A stretch of DNA of 28,455 nt from CAZZEX01 sp964653285 (lineage in GTDB: Bacteria > Chloroflexota > Anaerolineae > B4-G1). Under the pieces are notes generated by a model. It saw only the letters and a list, made by a program, of their open reading frames with translations, searched no databases and was not told the DNA's origin. Location: NCBI GenBank assembly GCA_964653285.1, contig CAZZEX010000060.1, positions 1 through 28,455 of the forward strand. The letters are read 5' to 3'. The translations under genes and the position numbers were made by a program. The number at the start of each line of letters is the position of its first letter. Position 1 is the first letter of the stretch. Of the stretch, positions 20,130 to 27,447 are shown in pieces.

Positions 20130-21542
20130 TTAGTTCTCTTCCTTCTCCTCTGCTTCCTCTGCTTCCCCTGCTTCCTCCGCTTCCCCTGCTTCCCCTGCTT
20201 CCTCCGCTTCCTCTCCTGGCCCCGCTGCCTCCACTTTCGGCCTGCGCTCCCTGCGCGGGCGGTACGGCAGATTCAACCCCAGGAGCAGCAGCCAGCCAAC
20301 CAGAAAGGCCAGCAGGCCGATGGCCCCGATCCCGGCCAGTTGGGCGATCAGTTGGCCAGTCCCATCGCCGATGAAGCCCTCCACTGGGAAGAAACCGGTC
20401 ACGCCCTGTCCGGCCACGGTGTGGTACTCCTCCAAACCTACGCCGTTCCAGCCCTGCCCCCAGCGCCCATCGGCGAAGAGCGGTACCGCCAGCGCCCCCC
20501 ACAGCCCACCCACAACGCCCAGCGATACCGCCGCCGTCCCGTCAGGCAGCCGCAGCACGCGCTCCACCAGGTAGACCCCCAGCGGCAGGAGTAGCCCGGC
20601 CAGCGCGCCGGTCACCAGCGCTGCCCACGGCGGCACGAACGGCGCACCCGCCGAGACAGCGACGAATCCGGCCGCCGCCCCCCGCGCCGCCATCAGCGGG
20701 TCGGCGTGGCCCACCGCGATCCAGCAGCAGGCCTGCGAGACCAGGACCGCCCCCGCCCCGGCCAGCAGGCCGTTGGCCGCGATGCGCGGCAGGCTCAGTT
20801 CCGCCCCGACCACGTGGAAGGGGACGCTCAGCGACCAACCCAGCCAGCCCAGGCCAAACAGCAGCGCGCCCAGGTTCGCAAGGAGCGGGAAATGGGCTGG
20901 CGGCATCTGCTCCGGCTGGGCAGGCTCACCGCGTGGCAATCGCTGGCCTGACCCCACCAATGCGCCTAACGCGGCCATCCCGCCCAGCAGGTAAACCACT
21001 ACCGAGCCAGCGTGGTCCACAAACCCATGCCCTCGCTCGAGCGTGATCCCCAGGTGGGCCAGCCAGCCTCCCCCCCAGACCCAGCAGGCTGCCAGGGGAA
21101 AGAGCACGGCCGCCACTACCAGCCCACCGACGGCGACCTGCCAGCCCCGCGCGCGTCCGCTCAGACTCAGCACCGGCAGCAGCACCGCTGTTGCCACCAG
21201 CGGCAGGTAGGTCACGAACAGCGCCAACGCCTCGGGCGTGGCGGCATCGTCGGCCAGGAAGAAGCCCGCCAGGCCAATCATCCCCCACGCCAGTCCCCCC
21301 TCGCCGGCAAAGACGCGCACCAGCCCCTCCAGGCCCGGCTGATCGCTCATCAGGCCCGCGCCGCCCAGGTGGAAGGCGAAGCCCACTGCGAAGTAGCCCA
21401 GTGCCGCCAGAGCCAGCACCAGCGCGCCCACCGTCGCCGACCGGCGCGCCCGCTGCGGCTCCATCCCACCCCAGGCCAGCAGGAACAGCCCTACCGGAAT
21501 CAGGTAGCCCAACAATGCGGGAAGCCAGGTCTCGATTGCCAT
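20130..21542 (-). CDS. Ammonium transporter (Amt)-family membrane protein lacking the twin histidines
   Basis: 470 residues from ATG 21542, AAAGGGG upstream. Amt-family landmarks: DHAGSVVVYLLGGMAAL (176-192), ARGAAAGFVAVSAGAPFVPPWAALV (286-310 in part) and LGVVGGLWGALAVPLFADG. The pore histidines of AmtB are gone: the first aligns with Tyr184 and the second with Leu341, while the Asp in the first motif is kept as Asp176. Ammonium conduction by the usual mechanism is doubtful; it may be a sensor or a channel for something else. The tail (about 437-470) is a run of Glu/Ala/Gly, encoded by a 9-bp-like tandem repeat near 20133-20215. First gene of the corrinoid operon. Confidence 0.8.
   Translation of the reverse strand: MAIETWLPALLGYLIPVGLFLLAWGGMEPQRARRSATVGALVLALAALGYFAVGFAFHLGGAGLMSDQPGLEGLVRVFAGEGGLAWGMIGLAGFFLADDAATPEALALFVTYLPLVATAVLLPVLSLSGRARGWQVAVGGLVVAAVLFPLAACWVWGGGWLAHLGITLERGHGFVDHAGSVVVYLLGGMAALGALVGSGQRLPRGEPAQPEQMPPAHFPLLANLGALLFGLGWLGWSLSVPFHVVGAELSLPRIAANGLLAGAGAVLVSQACCWIAVGHADPLMAARGAAAGFVAVSAGAPFVPPWAALVTGALAGLLLPLGVYLVERVLRLPDGTAAVSLGVVGGLWGALAVPLFADGRWGQGWNGVGLEEYHTVAGQGVTGFFPVEGFIGDGTGQLIAQLAGIGAIGLLAFLVGWLLLLGLNLPYRPRRERRPKVEAAGPGEEAEEAGEAGEAEEAGEAEEAEEKEEN
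20133..20215. repeat. Short tandem repeat encoding the acidic tail of the Amt-like protein
   Basis: The plus strand repeats a 9-base CTTCCTCTG/CTTCCCCTG unit. Translated on the minus strand it gives the Glu-Ala-Glu-Glu-Ala-Gly run. Such arrays change length easily by slippage, always in threes here. Confidence 0.7.
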
Positions 21543-21564
21543 AATTACCCCTTTCGAGTAGAAT
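21536..21564 (+). promoter_or_regulatory. Promoter of the Mut7-C gene (plus strand)
   Basis: TTGCCA (21536-21541), a 17-base spacer, TAGAAT (21559-21564). It points to the gene at 21622 and gives a leader of about 50 bases. Confidence 0.6.
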
Positions 21565-21570
21565 GTGCCA

Positions 21571-21599
21571 ATCTTACCAGACTTTGCCGTTTTCGCCAA
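21571..21599 (-). promoter_or_regulatory. Promoter of the Amt-like operon (minus strand)
   Basis: On the minus strand TTGGCG (complement of 21594-21599), a 17-base spacer ending TGG, then TAAGAT (complement of 21571-21576). It is an extended -10 form and lies about 29 bases before the start at 21542. It overlaps the leader of the divergent gene. Confidence 0.6.
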
Positions 21600-21621
21600 G
21601 CGCAATGAAAATGAATGTGCC

Positions 21622-22101
21622 ATGAACGACGAACCACCACGGCTGCTGGCCGATGGCATGCTGGGCCGGTTGGCAAAGTGGCTGCGGCTGCTGGGCTACG
21701 ACACCGCCTACGACAACACCGCCACCGACCCCGAACTGGCTCGCCGCGCCCGTGCCGAGGGCCGCGTGCTGCTCACCCGCGACCGCGAACTGTCGGCCCG
21801 CCGCGGCCTGCGCACGCTGCTGATCCAGTCAGAGGTGCTGGAGGAGCAAGTGCGCGAGGTGGGGGACGGGCTCGGCCCCCCACCCCACCCGCCCCTCTCC
21901 CGCTGTGCTGTGTGCAACGCTGCACTGGAGCCTGTCTCTCCGGCAGCAATCGCCGACCGCGTGCCTCCCTACGTGCTGAAGACCCAGACTGAATTCCGCC
22001 GCTGCCCCGGCTGCGGCCGGGTCTACTGGCCGGGCAGCCACCTGGAGGGGATGCGCAGCCTGATGGAGAAACTCGCCATACAGAAGCCTGACGATGCCTG
22101 A
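21622..22101 (+). CDS. Mut7-C RNase/PIN-like domain protein with C-terminal zinc ribbon
   Basis: 159 residues. LLADGMLGRLAKWLRLLGYDT opens the Mut7-C (DUF82/COG1656) PIN-like fold with the first acidic residue Asp11; VLLTRDRELSARRG gives Asp54. A zinc ribbon follows, Cys95/Cys98 (RCAVCN) and Cys128/Cys131 (RRCPGCGRVYWPGSH). The family is predicted to be RNases or RNA-binding proteins. The proline-rich LGPPPHPPLSR just before the ribbon could be a natural linker. ATG 21622 is chosen over a longer frame from 21565, which would start in the promoter. Confidence 0.85.
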   Translation: MNDEPPRLLADGMLGRLAKWLRLLGYDTAYDNTATDPELARRARAEGRVLLTRDRELSARRGLRTLLIQSEVLEEQVREVGDGLGPPPHPPLSRCAVCNAALEPVSPAAIADRVPPYVLKTQTEFRRCPGCGRVYWPGSHLEGMRSLMEKLAIQKPDDA

Positions 22102-22142
22102 CTGCCCCCGCTGCGGCGGAGGCATCGGGCCCGGGCCACACC

Positions 22143-22170
22143 TTTACGTTTTACTCTTATGATGTATAAT
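22143..22170 (+). promoter_or_regulatory. Promoter of the site-2 protease gene
   Basis: TTTACG at 22143-22148, a 16-base spacer, perfect TATAAT at 22165-22170; the gene starts at 22203, with AGGGAG upstream of the ATG. The -10 is strong, the -35 partial. Confidence 0.6.
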
Positions 22171-22202
22171 CCAGGGCAGAGAAGCGAGGGAGCAAAGAAT
22201 TA

Positions 22203-23402
22203 ATGGAACAAGGGAGCAGGAGAACACAATCCACGGAACCCACGACCTCCGCGCAGTTGGTGATCATAGCGCAGTTGCGGCGGCAACTTGCCGACCTGAT
22301 GCGCGTCGAGGAGCACACGGTGGTGACCCCTCCAGACGCGGTGATCGCCTTCCGAGGCCAGGTGTACGGAGACACGGAGACTGCCTTCGAGCACATGACG
22401 CAGCGGTTTGCCACCTATGGCTACACCGCCTCGCTCCGCGATCGGCCAGATGGAGGCCACGAGGTGATCGCCGTCAAAGGCGTGATGGAGCGCAAGCCGG
22501 GCCGGGTGTGGATCAACGCGATCCTGTTCCTGGCAACGCTCTTGAGTGTGCTTTACATCGGCGCTGCGGGGGCGCTGCAAGAGGCCGGGATGATCACAGC
22601 CGAGAGCCCAGAAGCGCTGACCGTGCTGCTGACTCACCTGCACTGGGGGCTCCCCTTCGCGGGCACGCTCATGGGCATCCTGCTGGCCCACGAACTGAGC
22701 CACTACTTCGTCGCCCGACGGTACGGCTCGCCGGTCAGCCTGCCCTACTTCATCCCGATGCCACTCAGCCTCATGGGGACGATGGGCGCGGTCATCGTGC
22801 AGCGAGCGCCGATGCGCAACCGCAAAGCGCTGTTCGACATCGGCATCGCCGGACCCCTGGGCGGCCTGATCGTCGCCATTCCCTTGCTGATCCTGGGGCT
22901 GGCGCTTTCCAGCGTCGCGCCGCCTCCTCCCGACGTAGACGTCGTCTTGCAAGAGGGCAATTCGCTGCTCTACGTGGGCGTCAAGTACCTGATGTTTGGG
23001 AAGATCCTCCCCAGCAACGGGGAGGACGTGTGGCTGCATCCGGTCGCTTTCGCCGCCTGGGCCGGGCTGCTGGTCACGATGATCAACCTGATACCGGTGG
23101 GCCAACTGGACGGCGGGCACGCCATTTACGCGCTGCTGGGCCGCCGGGCCTGGGGCCTGGGCTACATCGTCATCGCCGCGATGGTGGGCTGGGGAGGGTG
23201 GCTGCTGATGAGCGGCAACGAAGCTGGCGGATTCTGGCTGACGTGGGGCTTCCTGAACCTGCTCCTGAACCCGCGTCACCCGCCGCCGCTCAACGACGCC
23301 ACCCGGCTCGATGGACGGCGCATTGCACTGGGATTACTGATGTTAGCGATCTTCATCCTGACGTTCATGCCCGCGCCACTGCGGGAGATCCACCTACGGT
23401 AA
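22203..23402 (+). CDS. Site-2 protease family zinc metalloprotease (M50)
   Basis: 399 residues. An N-terminal soluble region of about 95 residues precedes several membrane helices. HELSH (163-167) is the HExxH zinc motif and PVGQLDGGHA, with Asp303, provides the third zinc ligand; the helix following FIPMPLSLMGTMGAVI is typical of the family. These proteases cut inside the membrane, in regulatory cascades such as release of anti-sigma factors, or in protein quality control. Its N-terminal domain and arrangement recall the EGY1-type plant/bacterial subgroup. It has its own promoter and is followed ten bases later by an epimerase gene, so both are likely on one message. Confidence 0.88.
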   Translation: MEQGSRRTQSTEPTTSAQLVIIAQLRRQLADLMRVEEHTVVTPPDAVIAFRGQVYGDTETAFEHMTQRFATYGYTASLRDRPDGGHEVIAVKGVMERKPGRVWINAILFLATLLSVLYIGAAGALQEAGMITAESPEALTVLLTHLHWGLPFAGTLMGILLAHELSHYFVARRYGSPVSLPYFIPMPLSLMGTMGAVIVQRAPMRNRKALFDIGIAGPLGGLIVAIPLLILGLALSSVAPPPPDVDVVLQEGNSLLYVGVKYLMFGKILPSNGEDVWLHPVAFAAWAGLLVTMINLIPVGQLDGGHAIYALLGRRAWGLGYIVIAAMVGWGGWLLMSGNEAGGFWLTWGFLNLLLNPRHPPPLNDATRLDGRRIALGLLMLAIFILTFMPAPLREIHLR

Positions 23403-23412
23403 GGAGCACCCA

Positions 23413-23871
23413 ATGATACACGGCGTCGAGATCAAGGAACTGGTAACTAACGTAGACGAGCGCGGCTTCTTCCGCGAGATCATCCGCTCCAGCGACGAGA
23501 TCTTCCCGGAGGGCTTCGGCCAATGGAGCCACACGATGTCCTTCCAGGGCGTCGCCAAGGCGTGGCACGTGCACCAGAAGCAGACAGACTGGTGGTACGT
23601 GGCGGTGGGCACCATCAAGGCGGCCCTCTACGACACGCGCCCCGACTCACCCACCTACGGCGAGTTGCAGGAGTTGCTGATGGGGGAGGGCCAGCCGCCG
23701 GCGGTGCTGAAAATCCCGCCCGGGGTGGCCCACGGCTACCGGGTGCTGAACGGGCCGGCGCACGTCTTCTACATCACCTCGCACGAATACGACGGTACCG
23801 ACGAGGGGCGCATCCCCCACGATGACCCCAAGATCGGCTACGACTGGACGGCGAGGCCGAAGATTACTTAG
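23413..23871 (+). CDS. dTDP-4-dehydrorhamnose 3,5-epimerase family protein (RmlC-like cupin)
   Basis: 152 residues, cupin fold. MIHGVEIKELVTNVDERGFFREI is the family's start, and KAWHVHQKQTDWWYVAVGTIKAAL carries the His/Gln/Asp pattern of the RmlC active site; LKIPPGVAHGYRVLN is the second conserved strand. RmlC proteins epimerise nucleotide sugars for rhamnose-type glycans. At about 150 residues it is shorter than standard RmlC, so its substrate could be another activated sugar. AAGGAG lies six bases before the ATG. No other sugar nucleotide genes are seen in the window. Confidence 0.82.
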   Translation: MIHGVEIKELVTNVDERGFFREIIRSSDEIFPEGFGQWSHTMSFQGVAKAWHVHQKQTDWWYVAVGTIKAALYDTRPDSPTYGELQELLMGEGQPPAVLKIPPGVAHGYRVLNGPAHVFYITSHEYDGTDEGRIPHDDPKIGYDWTARPKIT

Positions 23872-23898
23872 CCTGTTTTTCGCACCCTGTTGTAGTAA

Positions 23899-23997
23899 AT
23901 GGAAGCGCCAACTCGTTGGCGTCTTTGGCAAGCACGAAACCGCATCTGCGCGAAGGGTGTCTGCGCCGGGGCTACCGAAACGAGTTTCGGCTTCCAT
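23899..23997. repeat. Compound palindromic element in the rmlC-PHP spacer
   Basis: Outer arms ATGGAAGC (23899-23906) and GCTTCCAT (23990-23997) enclose two small hairpins with 7-bp stems and two-base loops: CGCCAAC/GTTGGCG (23906-23921) and CCGAAAC/GTTTCGG (23975-23990). No gene is seen in 23872-24024. Confidence 0.75.
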
Positions 23998-24024
23998 CTG
24001 AATCGAAAAGTGCGAAATATAGGC

Positions 24025-24864
24025 TTAGCGGTTAGATGCGCGTGCAATCCGCTGCTCCAGTTCGCCCAGCCGCAGGTCGGCGGTATCCACGGCCGGGACG
24101 CCCAGTTCGCGCCCGACGAACCCGCCGTGGCAGTCGGAGCCGCCAGTGATGAGCAGACCGTGGCGGGTGCACCAGTCCAAACAGAAGCGGGTCGTGGCCT
24201 CGTCGTGGTAGTGGGAGTAACACTCCAGCCCGGCGATGCCCAAGTCGAGGAAGGGCCGCAGCGTCTCGCCCGTGACGCCCGCGTGGCGCAGGCTGATGCC
24301 GGGATGGGCCAGGATGGGCACACCGCTGGCCTCCCGGATGGCGGCAACAGCCGCGGCAGGATGAGGGAACGACGGCCATTCCGTGGGCAGATGGGCCATC
24401 AGGTGGCAGGAATAGTCGCGCACGTCGGCGCAGAAGCCCCGGTCAATCAAAAAGTTGAGCCCCTTCCAGCCGCCCCGGGTGGGGTCATACTCGTAGGTGG
24501 TGTAGTCGTCCAGGTCAATGGGGTGACCGGCGGCGATGAGGCGCTGGATAGCATCGCCGCTGGCCTGCTCCAGCCTGGCCCTGTTTTCACGCAACAGCGC
24601 CAGCCACCTGGGGTTGTCCAGGTCGAAGCCGTAGGCCAGGACGTGGAAGAGATGCCCGTCCAGGAGCGTAGAGACCTCAACGCCGCGCAGGAAGGCCAGC
24701 CCCACCTCACGAGCCAGCGCTTCAGCCGGGCCCACACTGGCGACGGAGTCGTGGTCGGTGATAGCGAAGAGGCCAATGCCCCGGGCCTGTACCTCAACGA
24801 TGACTTGCTCCGGCGTCCAGCAGCCGTCGGAGGCGATGGTGTGGACGTGTAAATCGGCGCGCAT
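24025..24864 (-). CDS. PHP-domain metal-dependent phosphoesterase
   Basis: 279 residues. The start MRADLHVHTIASDGCWTPEQ gives the first PHP motif (His6, His8, Asp13); AITDHDS (Asp37-His38-Asp39), GVEVS, ILAHPGIS and SDCHGG supply the other metal ligands. The layout matches COG0613-type enzymes (nucleoside bisphosphate or oligonucleotide phosphatases/RNase AM-like). It hydrolyses phosphoester bonds with two or three metal ions, probably in the cytoplasm. ATG 24864 is chosen because the metal motif starts right there; an upstream in-frame GTG at 24897 would add only eleven residues from repeat-rich DNA. Substrate unknown. Confidence 0.87.
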   Translation of the reverse strand: MRADLHVHTIASDGCWTPEQVIVEVQARGIGLFAITDHDSVASVGPAEALAREVGLAFLRGVEVSTLLDGHLFHVLAYGFDLDNPRWLALLRENRARLEQASGDAIQRLIAAGHPIDLDDYTTYEYDPTRGGWKGLNFLIDRGFCADVRDYSCHLMAHLPTEWPSFPHPAAAVAAIREASGVPILAHPGISLRHAGVTGETLRPFLDLGIAGLECYSHYHDEATTRFCLDWCTRHGLLITGGSDCHGGFVGRELGVPAVDTADLRLGELEQRIARASNR

Positions 24865-24950
24865 AGAACTCGGATTCCAGGACGGTAACGGATTCACGAA
24901 TTTACGAATTTAGGCTCTCTGGGAACTGCCGTGGCGAGCACACTGGAGGC

Positions 24951-24996
24951 CCGAACTTGTTCGGGTTCCTCGCACCGCATCCCCAACGAGTTGGGG
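24951..24996. repeat. Two hairpins in the PHP-GH31 spacer related to those at 23906 and 23975
   Basis: CCGAAC/GTTCGG (24951-24964, TT loop) and CCCCAAC/GTTGGGG (24981-24996, GA loop). The spacer 24865-25075 also has GGGAATTCCC (25016-25025) and repeated ACGAATTT motifs at both ends. No gene is seen here. Confidence 0.75.
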
Positions 24997-25075
24997 AGTC
25001 CGGAACTCAAACCACGGGAATTCCCAAAGACCCCGAATTTACGAAGCACGAATTTGCGAAGCGTGAACTACAAAC

Positions 25076-27433
25076 TTAGCGCCACACGACGATCTCCGCC
25101 TCGCCGGGCTCTACGAGTTCGATGACCACCCCACCGCCCTCAGCCCGCCAGCGGTCGTGCGGGCGGTGATTGACGGTCACGCGCCGGGCGGAGAGGAAGT
25201 CGTTGAGGACAACCACCGGCGGGGTGGATAACGGGCCGACGCTCAACCGCAGCGCGGTCTCATCGGCGGTATAGGAAAACCCGACCGGCGGGGCGTCCTC
25301 GTCGTAGAGAATGAAGCGCCCGCGGCCGGCGGGGTAGATGTCGAGGACCAGTACCGCGCCGACGGCCTGGTCGGTGTGGTCCACCTCCGGCCCCATGGGA
25401 ATAATCGCCCCACGCCGGACGAAGAGGGGTAGAATCTCCAGTGGTGCGGGGTAGTTGAGCCAGGTCGGCCCCTCGTGGAGTTCCCGGCTCCAGTAATCCA
25501 CCCATTCCCCGGCTGGCAGGTAAACCATGCGCCGCCGCGCGCCCCGCTCCAGCACCGGTGCGACCAGGAAACTATCGCCGAAGAGATACTCGCTATCCAG
25601 GTGCCGCACGTTGAGATCGCGGCTGTACTTGAGCACCAGTGCCCGCACCACCGGCAGCCCGGTCTGCGCGGCCTGCGCAGCGGTGGAGTAGATGTAGGGC
25701 AACAACCGGTAGCGCAGTTTGGCGTAACGGCGGAAGATGGCCTCGGCCTCCTCGCCAAACTCCCACGGCTCGCGGGGAGTGGTGCCGTGGCAGCGGCTAT
25801 GCGAACTGAAGAGGCCAAACTGCGCCCAGCGGACGTACAACTCGGGGTCGGGCTGGCCGAGGAAGCCGCCGATGTCGTGGCCGTAGAACGGGATGCCCGA
25901 GAGGCCGATGCTGAGCGCAGCGCGGAGTTGGTTGGCCATGTAGGGGAAGTCACTAAATGGGTCGCCGCCCCAGCAGGTGGGGGTGCGCTGCGAGCCGGCC
26001 CAACCCGACCGGCCCCACACCAGCCCGCGCCCGGTCACCTCCTCGGTCACCTCGAAGACAGCACGGTTGTACAGGAGCGGATAGAGGTTGTGCACCTCCC
26101 GCCCGCTCATCCCGTTGTGATAGACGCCGTCCTCCGGCGCAGCCTCGCCGAAATCGGTCTTGAAGACGGCCACGCCCTGCTCCAGCAGCGGGCGGTGGAG
26201 CGACTGCCACCACGCGACCGCCTGCGGGTTGGTGAAGTCCACGACCGCCAGCGGCGGGACGACCTCGGTCCAGGCACGGATCATATACGGTTCGCCATCC
26301 TCGTTCTTCACGAAGTAGCCCCGCTGGCGCCCCTCCTCGAAGATGGGCGCGCTCCCGGCCACATAGGGGTTCTCCCACAGGCAGAGTCGCAGCCCGCGCT
26401 GGCGCAGTCCTTCGATCATCCCACCCGGGTCGGGGAAGCGGGACTCATCCCACTGCAGGCCACACCAGTGGGCCGGTTCGCCCATCCACCAGGGATCAAC
26501 GTGGATCACGTCGCAGGGGATGTCGTGGGCGCGCAGCCCCTCGGCTACCTGCTCGACCTCGGCACGGTCCTGGTAGCCGCAGCGGGACATCCACAGGCCG
26601 AAGGACCAGCGGGGTGGGACGGGCGCGTAGCCGGTGAGGTCGCAGTAACGACGCAGGATGGCGGCCGGCTCGGGGCCATAGATCAGGAAGACGTCCAGTT
26701 CCGGCCCCTCGTGGGTGAAGCCGTGGGCCAGGAGAGAGACAGTGGCCAGGTCGAAGGTGACGCGGAAGGTGGTGTTGACGAACAGGCCATAGCCCCGGGT
26801 GGACCACAGGAAGGGGACGTTCTTGTAGGTGGTGCGGTGGGAGATGCCGTAGGCATCGGTGGCCCAGAGTTCGAACCGCTGGCCGACGCGGTTGATGCGG
26901 GCGAACTGTTCGCCCAGGCCATACAGGTCCTCGTCGGGGGCCAACTCGAAGGCCTCGTGCACCATGACGCGCCCGCTTGCGGGGTCGCGCAGGAAGCCCA
27001 GGCCGGTCAGGATGGGAGCCGGGCGCATCTCAATCGAGTCGTCAGGCGTGCGCTCGCTTGCCTCGCGGCAGATGACCTCTCCGACGGCGTCCAAGAGGCA
27101 GATATGCCAGGGGTCGCGGGCCACGTCAAGACGCACAAACGGAGTCGCCAGGTGCAGATTGTCGGAGTCCTCCGCAAGCATGAACGGGGAGGGCTGCCAC
27201 CCCCCCCCTGCCCCCCCCATTGGGGGGGGAGAGAGGGGAGGGGTGCGGGCTGGGCCGAGGTTCTCCGGGCTCATGCGCAGCCGCACCACCTCGGGCAGGA
27301 CGAAATCCAACGCCACCTCGACCGGGGTGCCGGCGCTGGTCTCGGCGTGGAACCGCACGCCGTGGGAGGTACGCTCGAAATCGCGCCAGCGCGCCAGGCG
27401 CTCGTAGGCGGGTGCAGACGTGATGGTCTCCAT
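25076..27433 (-). CDS. Glycoside hydrolase family 31 (alpha-glucosidase/alpha-xylosidase type)
   Basis: 785 residues from ATG 27433; AAGGAGG lies eight bases upstream. GH31 signatures: DVIHVDPWWM (308-317), nucleophile Asp427 in FKTDFGE, and acid/base Asp491 in CWGGDPFSDF, then GHDIGGF (519-524) and a C-terminal beta domain. The FKTDFGE and WGGD contexts resemble YicI-type alpha-xylosidases, so xyloglucan-type or isomaltose-type sugars are plausible. There is no signal peptide, so it is probably cytoplasmic. Residues about 63-80 (TPPLSPPPMGGAGGGW) look like an in-frame repeat insert, encoded by a C-run/G-run palindrome at 27211-27229. It starts 14 bases after the repeat protein's stop codon. 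Confidence 0.9.
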   Translation of the reverse strand: METITSAPAYERLARWRDFERTSHGVRFHAETSAGTPVEVALDFVLPEVVRLRMSPENLGPARTPPLSPPPMGGAGGGWQPSPFMLAEDSDNLHLATPFVRLDVARDPWHICLLDAVGEVICREASERTPDDSIEMRPAPILTGLGFLRDPASGRVMVHEAFELAPDEDLYGLGEQFARINRVGQRFELWATDAYGISHRTTYKNVPFLWSTRGYGLFVNTTFRVTFDLATVSLLAHGFTHEGPELDVFLIYGPEPAAILRRYCDLTGYAPVPPRWSFGLWMSRCGYQDRAEVEQVAEGLRAHDIPCDVIHVDPWWMGEPAHWCGLQWDESRFPDPGGMIEGLRQRGLRLCLWENPYVAGSAPIFEEGRQRGYFVKNEDGEPYMIRAWTEVVPPLAVVDFTNPQAVAWWQSLHRPLLEQGVAVFKTDFGEAAPEDGVYHNGMSGREVHNLYPLLYNRAVFEVTEEVTGRGLVWGRSGWAGSQRTPTCWGGDPFSDFPYMANQLRAALSIGLSGIPFYGHDIGGFLGQPDPELYVRWAQFGLFSSHSRCHGTTPREPWEFGEEAEAIFRRYAKLRYRLLPYIYSTAAQAAQTGLPVVRALVLKYSRDLNVRHLDSEYLFGDSFLVAPVLERGARRRMVYLPAGEWVDYWSRELHEGPTWLNYPAPLEILPLFVRRGAIIPMGPEVDHTDQAVGAVLVLDIYPAGRGRFILYDEDAPPVGFSYTADETALRLSVGPLSTPPVVVLNDFLSARRVTVNHRPHDRWRAEGGGVVIELVEPGEAEIVVWR
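27211..27229. repeat. Perfect C8-ATT-G8 palindrome inside the GH31 gene
   Basis: Eight C, ATT, eight G, flanked by further C- and G-rich runs (about 27199-27245). It is in frame on the minus strand and encodes a Pro/Gly-rich stretch. Homopolymer length here needs care because of sequencing error. Confidence 0.75.
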
Positions 27434-27447
27434 AGGTCGTGCCTCCT

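Noticed and set aside
22094..22162. A 22-codon frame overlapping the Mut7-C stop, starting MPDCPRCGGG
   Set aside because: It has a zinc-ribbon-like CPRC pair, but it is very short, has no ribosome binding site of its own and ends next to the promoter of the next gene; it could be a relic of a zinc ribbon.
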